The notes under the pieces were generated by a model that saw nothing but the letters and a program-made list of their open reading frames with translations, was not told the DNA's origin and did not search any database. From positions 1 to 5,819 of the forward strand of contig PFCY01000035.1 of assembly GCA_002763085.1 (NCBI GenBank): a DNA stretch of 5,819 bases, written 5' to 3'. Made by a program: the position numbers and the translations under genes. The stretch is from Candidatus Pacearchaeota archaeon CG10_big_fil_rev_8_21_14_0_10_32_14. Lineage in GTDB: Archaea; Nanobdellota; Nanobdellia; Pacearchaeales; GW2011-AR1. This document shows, one piece after another, positions 1 to 5,130 of the stretch (position 1 is its first letter; each line of letters begins with the position of its first letter).

Positions 1-1
1 T

Positions 2-85
2 TGGTGCAAAAAGGCTGAAAATTATCTTGCGATGCTTCATTTGGCTTGTGGAATTATTACTTGGAGAGCCTGTCTATGTGGATAG
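2..85 (+). CDS. IS5-like transposase, C-terminal fragment (partial at window edge)
   Basis: The frame starting at base 2 is open from the window edge to a TAG at 83-85 and encodes 27 residues, including KKAENYLAMLHLACGIITWR. This resembles the C-terminal end of IS5-type DDE transposases, where a short helix after the last catalytic Glu carries a KxAexyLAxLxLAcxxIxWR-like pattern. The match is from memory of the family, not from a search. The catalytic residues lie upstream of the window, so I cannot tell whether the element is intact. The stop codon falls inside the palindrome at 65-90, which fits a transposase gene running up to the end of its insertion sequence. An unrelated gene with a similar tail is possible, but the position beside a palindrome supports the IS reading. 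Confidence 0.6.
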   Translation, partial: WCKKAENYLAMLHLACGIITWRACLCG

Positions 86-90
86 GCTCT
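65..90. mobile_element. Probable right end of the insertion sequence (imperfect palindrome)
   Basis: AGAGCCTGTC (65-74) pairs with GATAGGCTCT (81-90) over 10 positions with one G-T wobble, around a 6-nt TATGTG loop. It overlaps the transposase stop codon. The outer arm is a plausible terminal inverted repeat, and the following CTAA (89-92) resembles the YTAR target duplicated by some IS5 members. Neither point can be proven without the left end. The hairpin could also act as a transcription barrier at the IS border. Confidence 0.42.
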
Positions 91-95
91 AAGTA

Positions 96-107
96 AACTT
101 TTTTAAG
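96..107 (+). promoter_or_regulatory. Possible TATA box for the winged-helix gene
   Basis: A T/A-rich stretch, with TTTTTTAAG at its core (about 99-107), lies 22-30 nt before the ATG at 129, the spacing expected for a leaderless archaeal transcript. No Shine-Dalgarno sequence precedes that ATG. The box lies just outside the IS end, so the insertion may have replaced the gene's original upstream region. Confidence 0.33.
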
Positions 108-128
108 TTAAATTAAACTCAGTATAAT

Positions 129-833
129 ATGAAAAAAGGGGTATTTTTGATTGTATTACTTGTATTGATTCAGAATGTTTCAGCTTCATATATTTCTGGG
201 GACATATATCTGTACAATGATGGATTATCTAAGATAGATGTTAAGAGCGATGTTCCACTCAATATAAAAGGGATTATTTTTATTCCAGAAACGCAAACTT
301 TGAAAGGAGAAACGTCTTCTTTAATCGATAAAAATGATTGGATTTGGAGCTTTTCTTTAAATGGAGAAACTTATGATAGTATATTCTTGGATATTCATTT
401 ACCTTCCTCAACTAATAGAATTTATTCTATAGAAGGAAACGATCATATTGTTGATTTTGATAAAAAGACCATTTCGTTAATAAATGAAGATAGGAAATTA
501 GATTTTAATATAAAATATGAAACTGAAAGGGAAAATAATTACTTTCCTGTTTATTTGGTTATCATATTCCTCTTGGTTTTATTGATAGTTATAGGTTATT
601 TTTTAATGATAAGTAAAAATAAAAGAAAGCTCGAAGAGGTTTTTCCTTTTATAAATGATAAAGAAAAAGAAATAATAGAATTGTTAATGAAAAAATCATT
701 GAGGCAAAAGGAGATACGAAAAAATCTTGGAATCCCAAAAGCGAGTTTTACAAGATACATCCTTAATTTAGAGAAGAAAAAATTAATTATCAGAGAGGGT
801 GAAGGGAAGAACAAAATGGTGAGGTTGAAATGA
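129..833 (+). CDS. Membrane-anchored winged-helix (wHTH) transcriptional regulator
   Basis: This 234-residue protein has three parts. Residues 1-19 look like a signal peptide (MKK, then a hydrophobic core, with cleavage or anchoring near VSA). Residues 20-138 are an outside beta-rich domain I cannot name. Residues 139-161 are one strong transmembrane helix, followed by a basic stop-transfer segment (SKNKRK). The cytoplasmic end (about 175-234) reads as a winged helix: EKEIIELLMKK, then RQKEIRKNLGIPKASFTRYI as the turn and recognition helix, then LEKKKLI and a wing ending in MVRLK. Archaea, including haloarchaea and DPANN, have many such N-out membrane regulators, thought to carry an extracellular or membrane signal to DNA. 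The ligand and targets are unknown. The secreted protein downstream is a natural candidate partner. The start has no ribosome site and is probably leaderless. Confidence 0.8.
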   Translation: MKKGVFLIVLLVLIQNVSASYISGDIYLYNDGLSKIDVKSDVPLNIKGIIFIPETQTLKGETSSLIDKNDWIWSFSLNGETYDSIFLDIHLPSSTNRIYSIEGNDHIVDFDKKTISLINEDRKLDFNIKYETERENNYFPVYLVIIFLLVLLIVIGYFLMISKNKRKLEEVFPFINDKEKEIIELLMKKSLRQKEIRKNLGIPKASFTRYILNLEKKKLIIREGEGKNKMVRLK

Positions 834-860
834 GAAAGTTCCAGATTGTTCCAACTACAA

Positions 861-870
861 ATCTATATAT
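861..870 (+). promoter_or_regulatory. Likely TATA box for the secreted-protein gene
   Basis: ATCTATATAT lies 21-30 nt before the ATG at 891, ideal for a leaderless archaeal transcript. This supports 891 over the in-frame ATG at 948, which also lacks a ribosome site. A GGAGG at 913-917 lies too far (30 nt) from 948 to serve it. Confidence 0.45.
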
Positions 871-890
871 GATTTTTATGATTATGATAC

Positions 891-2483
891 ATGAAAAATC
901 AATTAAACGCCTGGAGGAAAAATAAAGGCTTAAATGAACTGATAAAAATGATAAAACAAAAAATTAGAAATGTTGAAAGTTCAATATTAGCGCTAACCAC
1001 AATATTATTTGCTTTATTCCTTATAGGGACGGTTATGGCCGAAAGTAATTATGGAAGTGGAAGTACTACTGTAGTCGGGGGTCCAACCGTAAGTTCTCCT
1101 TACGAACAAGAAATTGAATTAGGAATTGGAGAATCAGCAAAAGTTTTGAATTTAGAAATTCAACTTGTAGATCTAGATCTCCTTAAGACGAATCCGTCTG
1201 TTTATCAAGCGAAGATAAAATATGGAATTTTGCCTGAAGGGATAAATAAACCAGTTAATACTTTGACTCGAATTGAGGGAGAAAAGAATATTGTAACACT
1301 TAATCCAACTAATTTGGCTATTTTTTTCAAATCTGTTAGTGACGACGGAAAAAAAGCAAAGTTTATAGTAAATACAATCAAAGTACCAGATAATGAAAAA
1401 CCGGGTGTTGTGAGTCCAACTGTTAATTATGTTGAAGTGTATGTATATCCAGAAAAACAAGTGACGGGCACGGGTAAAGAAACTTATGAAGTTGTTGTGA
1501 GAGATACACATGAATTAAATTATATTACCTGCAAAGATACATCTACTGTTGATGGAGAAAGTTTATGCGCTCGCCCAAAATATGAATATACACTTGAGTT
1601 TGAAGGGAAAGACTCAACTGGTTCATTTACTGAAAATGCATTCACATTAGACCTCGGAAGGAAAAAATCTGTCGAGTTAACAGTTCAAACGAATAGTAAG
1701 GGAGTCCATCCTTTTGGCGTAATCGTCAGAGGAAAAGATTCCAAAGCTGTTGCTAAAGGAGTATTAGTCTATGGAGAAACGCCTGTACCAACACCAGAAC
1801 CAGCTTCTTATTTTATAGGAGATGGTTTTGCTTTGTCTAGTGATGAAAGTGATGGGAAGATCATTGAACTCAAAGTTTTGAAAAAAGATAATGCCCTAGA
1901 CGGTAAACTTTGGTTTGAAAATAAACCGTATAAAATTAGCGGAACGGTACTCAAAAGCGTAGTCCAATTCGAAATTTATACGGAAGATTCAAAAGAGAAA
2001 GTAGGAAGTTTTTCAGGAAATATAAAAAGTTACGAAAATTTCCTGTTACTGCGAGGAACTCTTCAAGCTCCAAATGAAATGACTTATGACTTAACAGCTA
2101 CTGGAAAAAGGAAGTTTACGTTTAAAGTAATAGATGTTGATTCTAAGGATGAAAAGGATTCTGAGTCTATTTCAATTGATGAAACATTAACAGTAACAAA
2201 AAAATCTGAAACGAATATCAACAAGTTTGAGGATAAAGATACTGCGCTTGAAAATGTTAAAGATGATCTTTATATTAAACCTATAAAAGTTAAAGATGAA
2301 AAGATCCTTTGGATATTTCCTTCTGGAAAGAAACAAGTTGAAGTTGAAATCATAAAGGGAGATAAGATAACTAAAGAAGTAATAAAAGAAAAAACTGAGA
2401 TTGATGTAGAAGGTTACAAAATTAGTGTTGGATCTCTTGATGATGAAGAAAATATTGAATTTAACGTTAAAAAATCAATATAA
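891..2483 (+). CDS. Large secreted protein of unknown function
   Basis: This 530-residue protein begins with a long basic N-region (residues 1-29), then a hydrophobic core (about 31-48) ending TVMA, with likely signal peptidase cleavage after Ala50. The mature part opens with a Gly/Ser-rich stretch (54-68). It continues as beta-rich segments: about 75-205, a part with the only two cysteines (C214 and C226, able to form a disulfide), and up to about 297. A Pro-rich linker (298-305) leads to a second globular part (about 307-415) with alternating strands and a repeated short G-x-L pattern. The tail (about 416-530) is very rich in Lys, Asp and Glu. There is no C-terminal membrane helix, so it is probably released or held by other surface proteins. 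I recognise no catalytic motif; a surface-layer, adhesin or binding role is a guess. The long N-region would shorten if translation began at Met20 (position 948). Confidence 0.78.
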   Translation: MKNQLNAWRKNKGLNELIKMIKQKIRNVESSILALTTILFALFLIGTVMAESNYGSGSTTVVGGPTVSSPYEQEIELGIGESAKVLNLEIQLVDLDLLKTNPSVYQAKIKYGILPEGINKPVNTLTRIEGEKNIVTLNPTNLAIFFKSVSDDGKKAKFIVNTIKVPDNEKPGVVSPTVNYVEVYVYPEKQVTGTGKETYEVVVRDTHELNYITCKDTSTVDGESLCARPKYEYTLEFEGKDSTGSFTENAFTLDLGRKKSVELTVQTNSKGVHPFGVIVRGKDSKAVAKGVLVYGETPVPTPEPASYFIGDGFALSSDESDGKIIELKVLKKDNALDGKLWFENKPYKISGTVLKSVVQFEIYTEDSKEKVGSFSGNIKSYENFLLLRGTLQAPNEMTYDLTATGKRKFTFKVIDVDSKDEKDSESISIDETLTVTKKSETNINKFEDKDTALENVKDDLYIKPIKVKDEKILWIFPSGKKQVEVEIIKGDKITKEVIKEKTEIDVEGYKISVGSLDDEENIEFNVKKSI

Positions 2484-2490
2484 AATAATT

Positions 2491-2518
2491 TAATTTTTTT
2501 CTTTTTCTTTATTTTTTT
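2491..2518 (+). terminator. T-rich archaeal terminator after the secreted-protein gene
   Basis: Starting about 10 nt after the stop codon are T runs of 7, 5, 3 and 7 (2494-2500, 2502-2506, 2508-2510, 2512-2518), interrupted by single C or A. No stem precedes them. Archaeal RNA polymerase stops at such T tracts without a hairpin. Confidence 0.65.
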
Positions 2519-2528
2519 AATCTTATTT

Positions 2529-2555
2529 GGAAATATATCTCTTTTCGGAAATATT
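2529..2555. repeat. Pair of GGAAATAT direct repeats upstream of apgM
   Basis: GGAAATAT occurs at 2529-2536 and 2548-2555, 19 bp apart, each preceded by TT and a pyrimidine (TTTGGAAATAT and TTCGGAAATAT). The pair lies 26-52 bp before the apgM TATA box. It may bind a regulator, but in AT-rich intergenic DNA it could be chance. Confidence 0.25.
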
Positions 2556-2580
2556 TTTAACTAAAACAAGTAATACCAAA

Positions 2581-2590
2581 TTTTTATAAA
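2581..2590 (+). promoter_or_regulatory. TATA box of apgM
   Basis: TTTTTATAAA is a good archaeal TATA box, preceded by an A-rich BRE-like stretch (ACCAAA, 2575-2580). Its centre lies about 32 nt before the ATG at 2618, giving a leader of only a few nucleotides. It follows the T-rich terminator, so apgM is probably transcribed separately from the gene before it. Confidence 0.5.
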
Positions 2591-2617
2591 GAATTGACAC
2601 TTCAGTTATTTGTTAAA

Positions 2618-3868
2618 ATGAAAGGTGTACTTGTTATATTGGATGGACTAGGCGATTTGCCTAATAGACAATTTGGCGATAAAACTGTTCTTGAAGTGGC
2701 TCATACACCAAATTTAGATTTTTTGGCGAATCGAGGGGATATGGGGATGATGCATTCGGTTAAACCGGGATTTACTCCTGCTAGTGATGATGCTATCGTT
2801 TCAATATTTGGAAATAAACTAATGAGCGCTACTCGAGGAATGCTTGAAGCTCATGGAACTGGATTAAAAATCATAAGAGGCGATTTGGCTTATAGAGTCA
2901 ATTTTGCAACAATTGATAATCTCAAAGATGGAAATGTTTTAGATCGCAGAGTTGGAAGGACTCTAACAGATAATGAAGCAAAAATTTTAGCGAATGAATT
3001 AAATAATAAAATAAAATTACCTGTGAAATTTGAGTTCATTCCAACGATACAGCATAGAGCAACTCTGGTCTTTAAAGGGGGATTTTCAGATAATGTTTCT
3101 GGAAATGATTCTACCTATTTACTCGGAAAACACGTTCCTATAGATAAAGTAGGACGATGTTACCCTCTTTTGGAAGATGAAAATGCAATTTATTCGGCTA
3201 ATGTTGTCAACGAATTTCTTGAACATGCGTACGAGATTCTTGATAAAAATAATGTAAATTCTGAAAGGAAAAGGAAAGGCTTGCTTCCTGCTAATTATCT
3301 TTTGTTGAGAGGTCCGGGAGTAGAAATTCCTAAACTCAAGCAATACAAAAAATGGATGTCGATTTCTTATATGCCTCTTGAGATCGGGTTTTCAAAACTT
3401 AGCGGGATGGAGACGTTCTCATTTCCATATCCTCCGTTGAAAAGATTAGATGCTTATGAAAATCTTCATGAGGGATTAAATATGGCGAGCGAATTCAGCA
3501 TCAAAGTTTTAAAAAAACATTATGAAGATTTTGATTACGCTTATATCCATATCAAAGAGACGGATTTACCCGGACATGATAATAAACCATTTGAGAAAAA
3601 AGCGATGATAGAATATTTAGATAAAAATTTATTTAAATTCTTGAAAGAGTTTGCGCTTTCAAAGAGTGTGAAAATATGTGTCACTGGAGATCATTCCACT
3701 CCATGCAGGCTAAAAGCGCATAGTGATGATCCCGTTCCTGTTTTATTTTATAATCCTAGTTCAAAGTTAAATAGAGAAATTAAATTTTGTGAAAAGAATG
3801 CAATTCGTGGAAATTTAGGGACTTTTAATGGTGGGGATTTGTTTAAAGTGATAGGGTTTGATAGATAA
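2618..3868 (+). CDS. apgM: 2,3-bisphosphoglycerate-independent phosphoglycerate mutase, archaeal type
   Basis: The 416-residue product interconverts 3-phosphoglycerate and 2-phosphoglycerate in cytoplasmic glycolysis/gluconeogenesis. It belongs to the alkaline phosphatase superfamily and uses two divalent metal ions. Visible motifs are ILDGLGD (7-13, metal Asp9), HTPNLDFLANRGDMG (29-43), the nucleophile segment TPASDDA (Ser56), the mid-protein HRATLVFKG, KETDLPGHD (313-321), GDHSTP (357-362) and HSDDPVP (368-374). All expected metal and nucleophile positions seem present, and the length is normal for the archaeal family (about 400-430). I chose ATG at 2618 because the family begins M-K-x-x-L-x-I-L-D-G and the TATA box fits. 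An in-frame TTG at 2594 would add eight unneeded residues (MTLQLFVK). The C-terminus (LGTFNGGDLFKVIGF) departs slightly from the usual LGRxxGxxLM pattern. Confidence 0.95.
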   Translation: MKGVLVILDGLGDLPNRQFGDKTVLEVAHTPNLDFLANRGDMGMMHSVKPGFTPASDDAIVSIFGNKLMSATRGMLEAHGTGLKIIRGDLAYRVNFATIDNLKDGNVLDRRVGRTLTDNEAKILANELNNKIKLPVKFEFIPTIQHRATLVFKGGFSDNVSGNDSTYLLGKHVPIDKVGRCYPLLEDENAIYSANVVNEFLEHAYEILDKNNVNSERKRKGLLPANYLLLRGPGVEIPKLKQYKKWMSISYMPLEIGFSKLSGMETFSFPYPPLKRLDAYENLHEGLNMASEFSIKVLKKHYEDFDYAYIHIKETDLPGHDNKPFEKKAMIEYLDKNLFKFLKEFALSKSVKICVTGDHSTPCRLKAHSDDPVPVLFYNPSSKLNREIKFCEKNAIRGNLGTFNGGDLFKVIGFDR

Positions 3869-3896
3869 TGATATGTTTTTACTATAATAATCATTA
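3866..3896 (+). terminator. Weak hairpin with a T run just after apgM
   Basis: TAATGAT (3866-3872, containing the apgM stop) pairs with ATCATTA (3890-3896) over 7 bp, with a 17-nt loop holding TTTTT (3876-3880). The T run could end apgM transcription. The stem is all A/T except one pair, so support is modest. The same stretch has TATA-like sequence that might start the GINS transcript. Confidence 0.25.
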
Positions 3897-3995
3897 AAAA
3901 ATGCAAGTTCTAAGTATTTTTAGATTAAATGAAGAAAATAAGAATTCAGATATAAATAATCAAAATGATAGTTTACTACGAAAATTACTGTGCGA

Positions 3996-4051
3996 CTTCA
4001 GGAGAAATAAAATGATAACCTATAACGATATTTACGAAGCTGCTAAAAAGA
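3996..4051 (+). repeat. Direct repeat, copy 1 (ribosome site and 5' end of GINS)
   Basis: This 56-bp stretch matches 4133-4188 without gaps at an offset of 137 bp. It runs from CTTCAGGA through the ribosome site and ATG to codon 13. The non-coding leader part is almost identical (one difference). In the coding part nearly every difference is at a third codon position. Confidence 0.85.
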
Positions 4052-4152
4052 ACCGGCTGGTTCTTTTTGAATCTCCTCCAAGAGTTGAACCGTGGCATCT
4101 TTTAATTGCCTCCGACGGATACCACAGCGCAGCTTCAGGAAAAATAAAATGA
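4012..4152 (+). pseudogene. Truncated upstream copy of the GINS 5' end, or a coupled 46-residue leader ORF
   Basis: The ATG at 4012 has a good ribosome site (GGAG at 4001-4004, 7-nt spacing). Its first 13 residues, MITYNDIYEAAKK, match the real GINS start MITYNDIYEAARK with one K/R change. Eight of the 13 codons differ synonymously, so both copies seem to have been under protein-level selection. After codon 13 the frame continues 33 residues (NRLVLFESPPRVEPW and onward) with no GINS similarity, through a GC-rich, highly folded segment. It then stops at TGA 4150-4152, overlapping the GINS ATG as ATGA. The frame is open upstream to an ATG at 3901, but that extension is Asn-rich and unsupported. 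It could be a decayed duplicate, a gene remnant from a related strain, or a translated leader coupled to GINS. I cannot decide from sequence alone. Confidence 0.55.
4045..4068. other. Perfect 10-bp hairpin between the GINS copies
   Basis: AAAAAGAACC (4045-4054) and GGTTCTTTTT (4059-4068) pair perfectly around a GGCT loop. On both strands the stem ends in five T, so it resembles a bidirectional intrinsic terminator. It lies in an 81-bp stretch (4052-4132) of about 51% G+C, much richer than its surroundings. In the + RNA it could attenuate transcription before GINS. Confidence 0.6.
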
Positions 4153-4181
4153 TAACATACAATGACATATATGAAGCTGCG
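4128..4181 (+). promoter_or_regulatory. 10-bp inverted repeat enclosing the GINS ribosome site and start codon
   Basis: CGCAGCTTCA (4128-4137) and TGAAGCTGCG (4172-4181) are perfectly complementary. The 34-nt loop between them holds GGA (4138-4140) of the ribosome site and the ATG at 4149; the A of AGGA is the last base of the left arm. The left arm's GCAGCTTC (4129-4136) can instead pair with GAAGCTGC at 4036-4043 in copy 1. Copy 1 has a weaker equivalent: GCGACTTC (3992-3999) with 4036-4043, one mismatch and one wobble. Such a stem could limit ribosome access. Regulation is inferred, the pairing is seen. Confidence 0.45.
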
Positions 4182-4188
4182 AGAAAAG
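4133..4188 (+). repeat. Direct repeat, copy 2 (start of the intact GINS gene)
   Basis: This is the partner of the repeat at 3996-4051, at an offset of 137 bp. It holds the ribosome site AGGA (4137-4140) and the first 13 GINS codons. The similarity fades after codon 13, where the intact gene continues with RKERYSEPLQHLP. Confidence 0.85.
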
Positions 4189-4706
4189 AGAGATATTCCG
4201 AGCCGTTACAGCATTTGCCAAAGAACTATATCGAAGAAGTTTCAGATTATATAAAAGAAAAAAAGGAAATTGCTTCAAAGGATGATGACATTTTTTCCGA
4301 AGTCATAGTAAAGACAAAGAAGCAACTTGAAAATGCACAGACATTGTTTAAGGAACTCATGAGGACGCGAAGAAAAAAAATTTTGAGTCTTGTTCTGATT
4401 GCGGCTGAAACGGGAATAAGCAAGCAAGATTTTGAAAATATGCTTGTCATTGAAAAAGAACTTTTTGAAGAGATTATGAAAAATATTGATGCTTGTGATA
4501 AATCAATAATTGAAAAGATGATCGGTAAGAGAGAAGAAGAAAGTAAAACTGAAATGATATTATTTACTAGCGGAGTTGATGAGTTTTTAGGACTTGAAGG
4601 AGAAAAGATCGGTCCATTTGAAAAGGGTCAGATTGCAAATCTTCCTAAAGAAATATCTCGGATACTCGTTGCTGATGGGAAGGCGGAAGTTATTGAGAAA
4701 GAATAA
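4149..4706 (+). CDS. GINS complex subunit (archaeal Gins51-like DNA replication factor)
   Basis: This 185-residue protein is the archaeal GINS subunit, part of the complex that joins MCM helicase and the Cdc45/RecJ-like protein at the replication fork. The N-terminal helical A-domain (about 1-125) shows the family signature MITYNDIYEAARKERYSEPL, LPKNYIEE, then KKQLENAQTLFKELMRTRRKKI and AAETGISKQDFENML. A charged linker (about 126-136) leads to the small C-terminal B-domain (about 137-185) with GVDEFLGLEGEKIGPFEKG and NLPKEISRILVADGKAEVIE. The A-then-B order marks the Gins51 (Sld5/Psf1-like) type. I use ATG 4149 because it has a ribosome site (AGGA, 8-nt spacing) and matches the family start. 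An in-frame ATG at 4092 would add 19 residues from the GC-rich spacer and is unlikely. The preceding truncated copy ends on this start codon (ATGA), suggesting translational coupling. Confidence 0.9.
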   Translation: MITYNDIYEAARKERYSEPLQHLPKNYIEEVSDYIKEKKEIASKDDDIFSEVIVKTKKQLENAQTLFKELMRTRRKKILSLVLIAAETGISKQDFENMLVIEKELFEEIMKNIDACDKSIIEKMIGKREEESKTEMILFTSGVDEFLGLEGEKIGPFEKGQIANLPKEISRILVADGKAEVIEKE

Positions 4707-4743
4707 GAAAGGTATATCTATTAGAAGAGTTTTGCTCACCATA

Positions 4744-4762
4744 TTTCTTTCTTCGAAAGAAA
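4744..4762. other. 8-bp hairpin downstream of GINS
   Basis: TTTCTTTC (4744-4751) and GAAAGAAA (4755-4762) are perfectly complementary around a TTC loop. It lies 38 nt after the GINS stop and before a pyrimidine-rich patch. It could stabilise the 3' end or help termination, though no long T run follows directly. Confidence 0.4.
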
Positions 4763-4765
4763 ATC

Positions 4766-4840
4766 CAACTCACGACCTCGCTTTCCTCTATTCCCTTACC
4801 CCGAAGCGCGAAATCGCTCGCCCTCTTTCCGTGCTTTGAG
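4766..4840. other. GC-rich, pyrimidine-biased intergenic patch
   Basis: This 75-bp stretch is about 56% G+C in an AT-rich window. The + strand is strongly biased to C and T apart from a central GAAGCGCGAAATCGCTCGC, which holds a short AGCG/CGCT stem (about 4804-4817). No protein family is visible in any frame. In AT-rich archaea such islands often mark small RNAs or dispersed repeats; which applies here is open. Confidence 0.35.
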
Positions 4841-4905
4841 TTTCCAAGAATTTAGTCTAACATAAAAAATTCATACTTTTTCAACAAAGCCAATTAGAAG
4901 GTTAA

Positions 4906-4914
4906 GTTTATTAA
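4906..4914 (+). promoter_or_regulatory. Likely TATA box of the three-gene cluster
   Basis: GTTTATTAA (about 4906-4914) lies 22-30 nt before the ATG at 4936, which has no ribosome site. This fits a leaderless first gene. The two later genes lack room for promoters of their own. Confidence 0.4.
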
Positions 4915-4935
4915 GGAAATAATCTATTTATTTTA

Positions 4936-5130
4936 ATGACAAAAAGTAGGGTCATATGGGGGTGGGGGATTATTATTTTAGGGATAGTTATTATATCAAT
5001 CTCTCCTCTTTTGAAATTTATCCCATTAATATATGGAATTTCAATTTTCATAATTGGGCTTTTCATTTTATTTAATAAAGATGAAGATAAAATTGAACAA
5101 ATTAGGAATGTAAGGAGGTCAAAAAAATGA
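4936..5130 (+). CDS. Small membrane protein with two predicted helices
   Basis: This 64-residue protein has two hydrophobic segments, about residues 8-24 (WGWGIIILGIVIISIS) and 29-47 (IPLIYGISIFIIGLFILF). They are joined by a short turn with Pro24 and Lys27 and followed by a charged tail (KDEDKIEQIRNVRRSKK). The shape is a membrane hairpin with both ends on the same side, cytoplasmic by the positive-inside rule. I recognise no family. Its stop overlaps the next gene's start as ATGA, and the next gene's strong ribosome site (AGGAGGT) lies inside its last codons. The two are probably made together, so the protein may anchor or assist the YbjQ-type protein. Function is unknown. Confidence 0.72.
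   Translation: MTKSRVIWGWGIIILGIVIISISPLLKFIPLIYGISIFIIGLFILFNKDEDKIEQIRNVRRSKK
5113..5119 (+). promoter_or_regulatory. Strong ribosome binding site of the YbjQ-family gene
   Basis: AGGAGGT lies 7 nt before the ATG at 5127, the closest match to the ideal Shine-Dalgarno sequence in the window. It confirms this start and indicates translation as an internal operon gene, unlike the leaderless first gene. Confidence 0.8.

Noticed and set aside
1173..1511. 112-codon minus-strand frame inside the secreted-protein gene
   Set aside because: Antisense shadow, rich in Phe, Ile and Asn as expected from reversed AT-rich coding sequence; other minus frames (596-814, 3119-3343, 4247-4450, 5300-5482) are the same.
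2594..2617. Eight-residue TTG-started extension of apgM
   Set aside because: It lies inside the likely transcript start zone after the TATA box, and the family begins at the M-K-G-V-L position.
3901..4011. Upstream in-frame extension (37 codons) of the truncated GINS copy
   Set aside because: No ribosome site, Asn-rich low-complexity content, and a good ribosome site right before the internal ATG at 4012; it reads as untranslated leader.
4052..4132. tRNA gene in the GC-rich spacer
   Set aside because: A GGTTCAA-like T-loop appears on the minus strand, but its T-stem does not pair and no D-arm, anticodon arm or 7-bp acceptor stem could be built.
4092..4148. 19-codon N-terminal extension of GINS
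   Set aside because: The added residues come from the GC-rich spacer and match no GINS protein; ATG 4149 has the ribosome site and the family start.
4594..4839. 81-codon + frame overlapping the GINS end
   Set aside because: It begins inside GINS out of frame and then translates the GC-rich intergenic patch; no family pattern or ribosome site.
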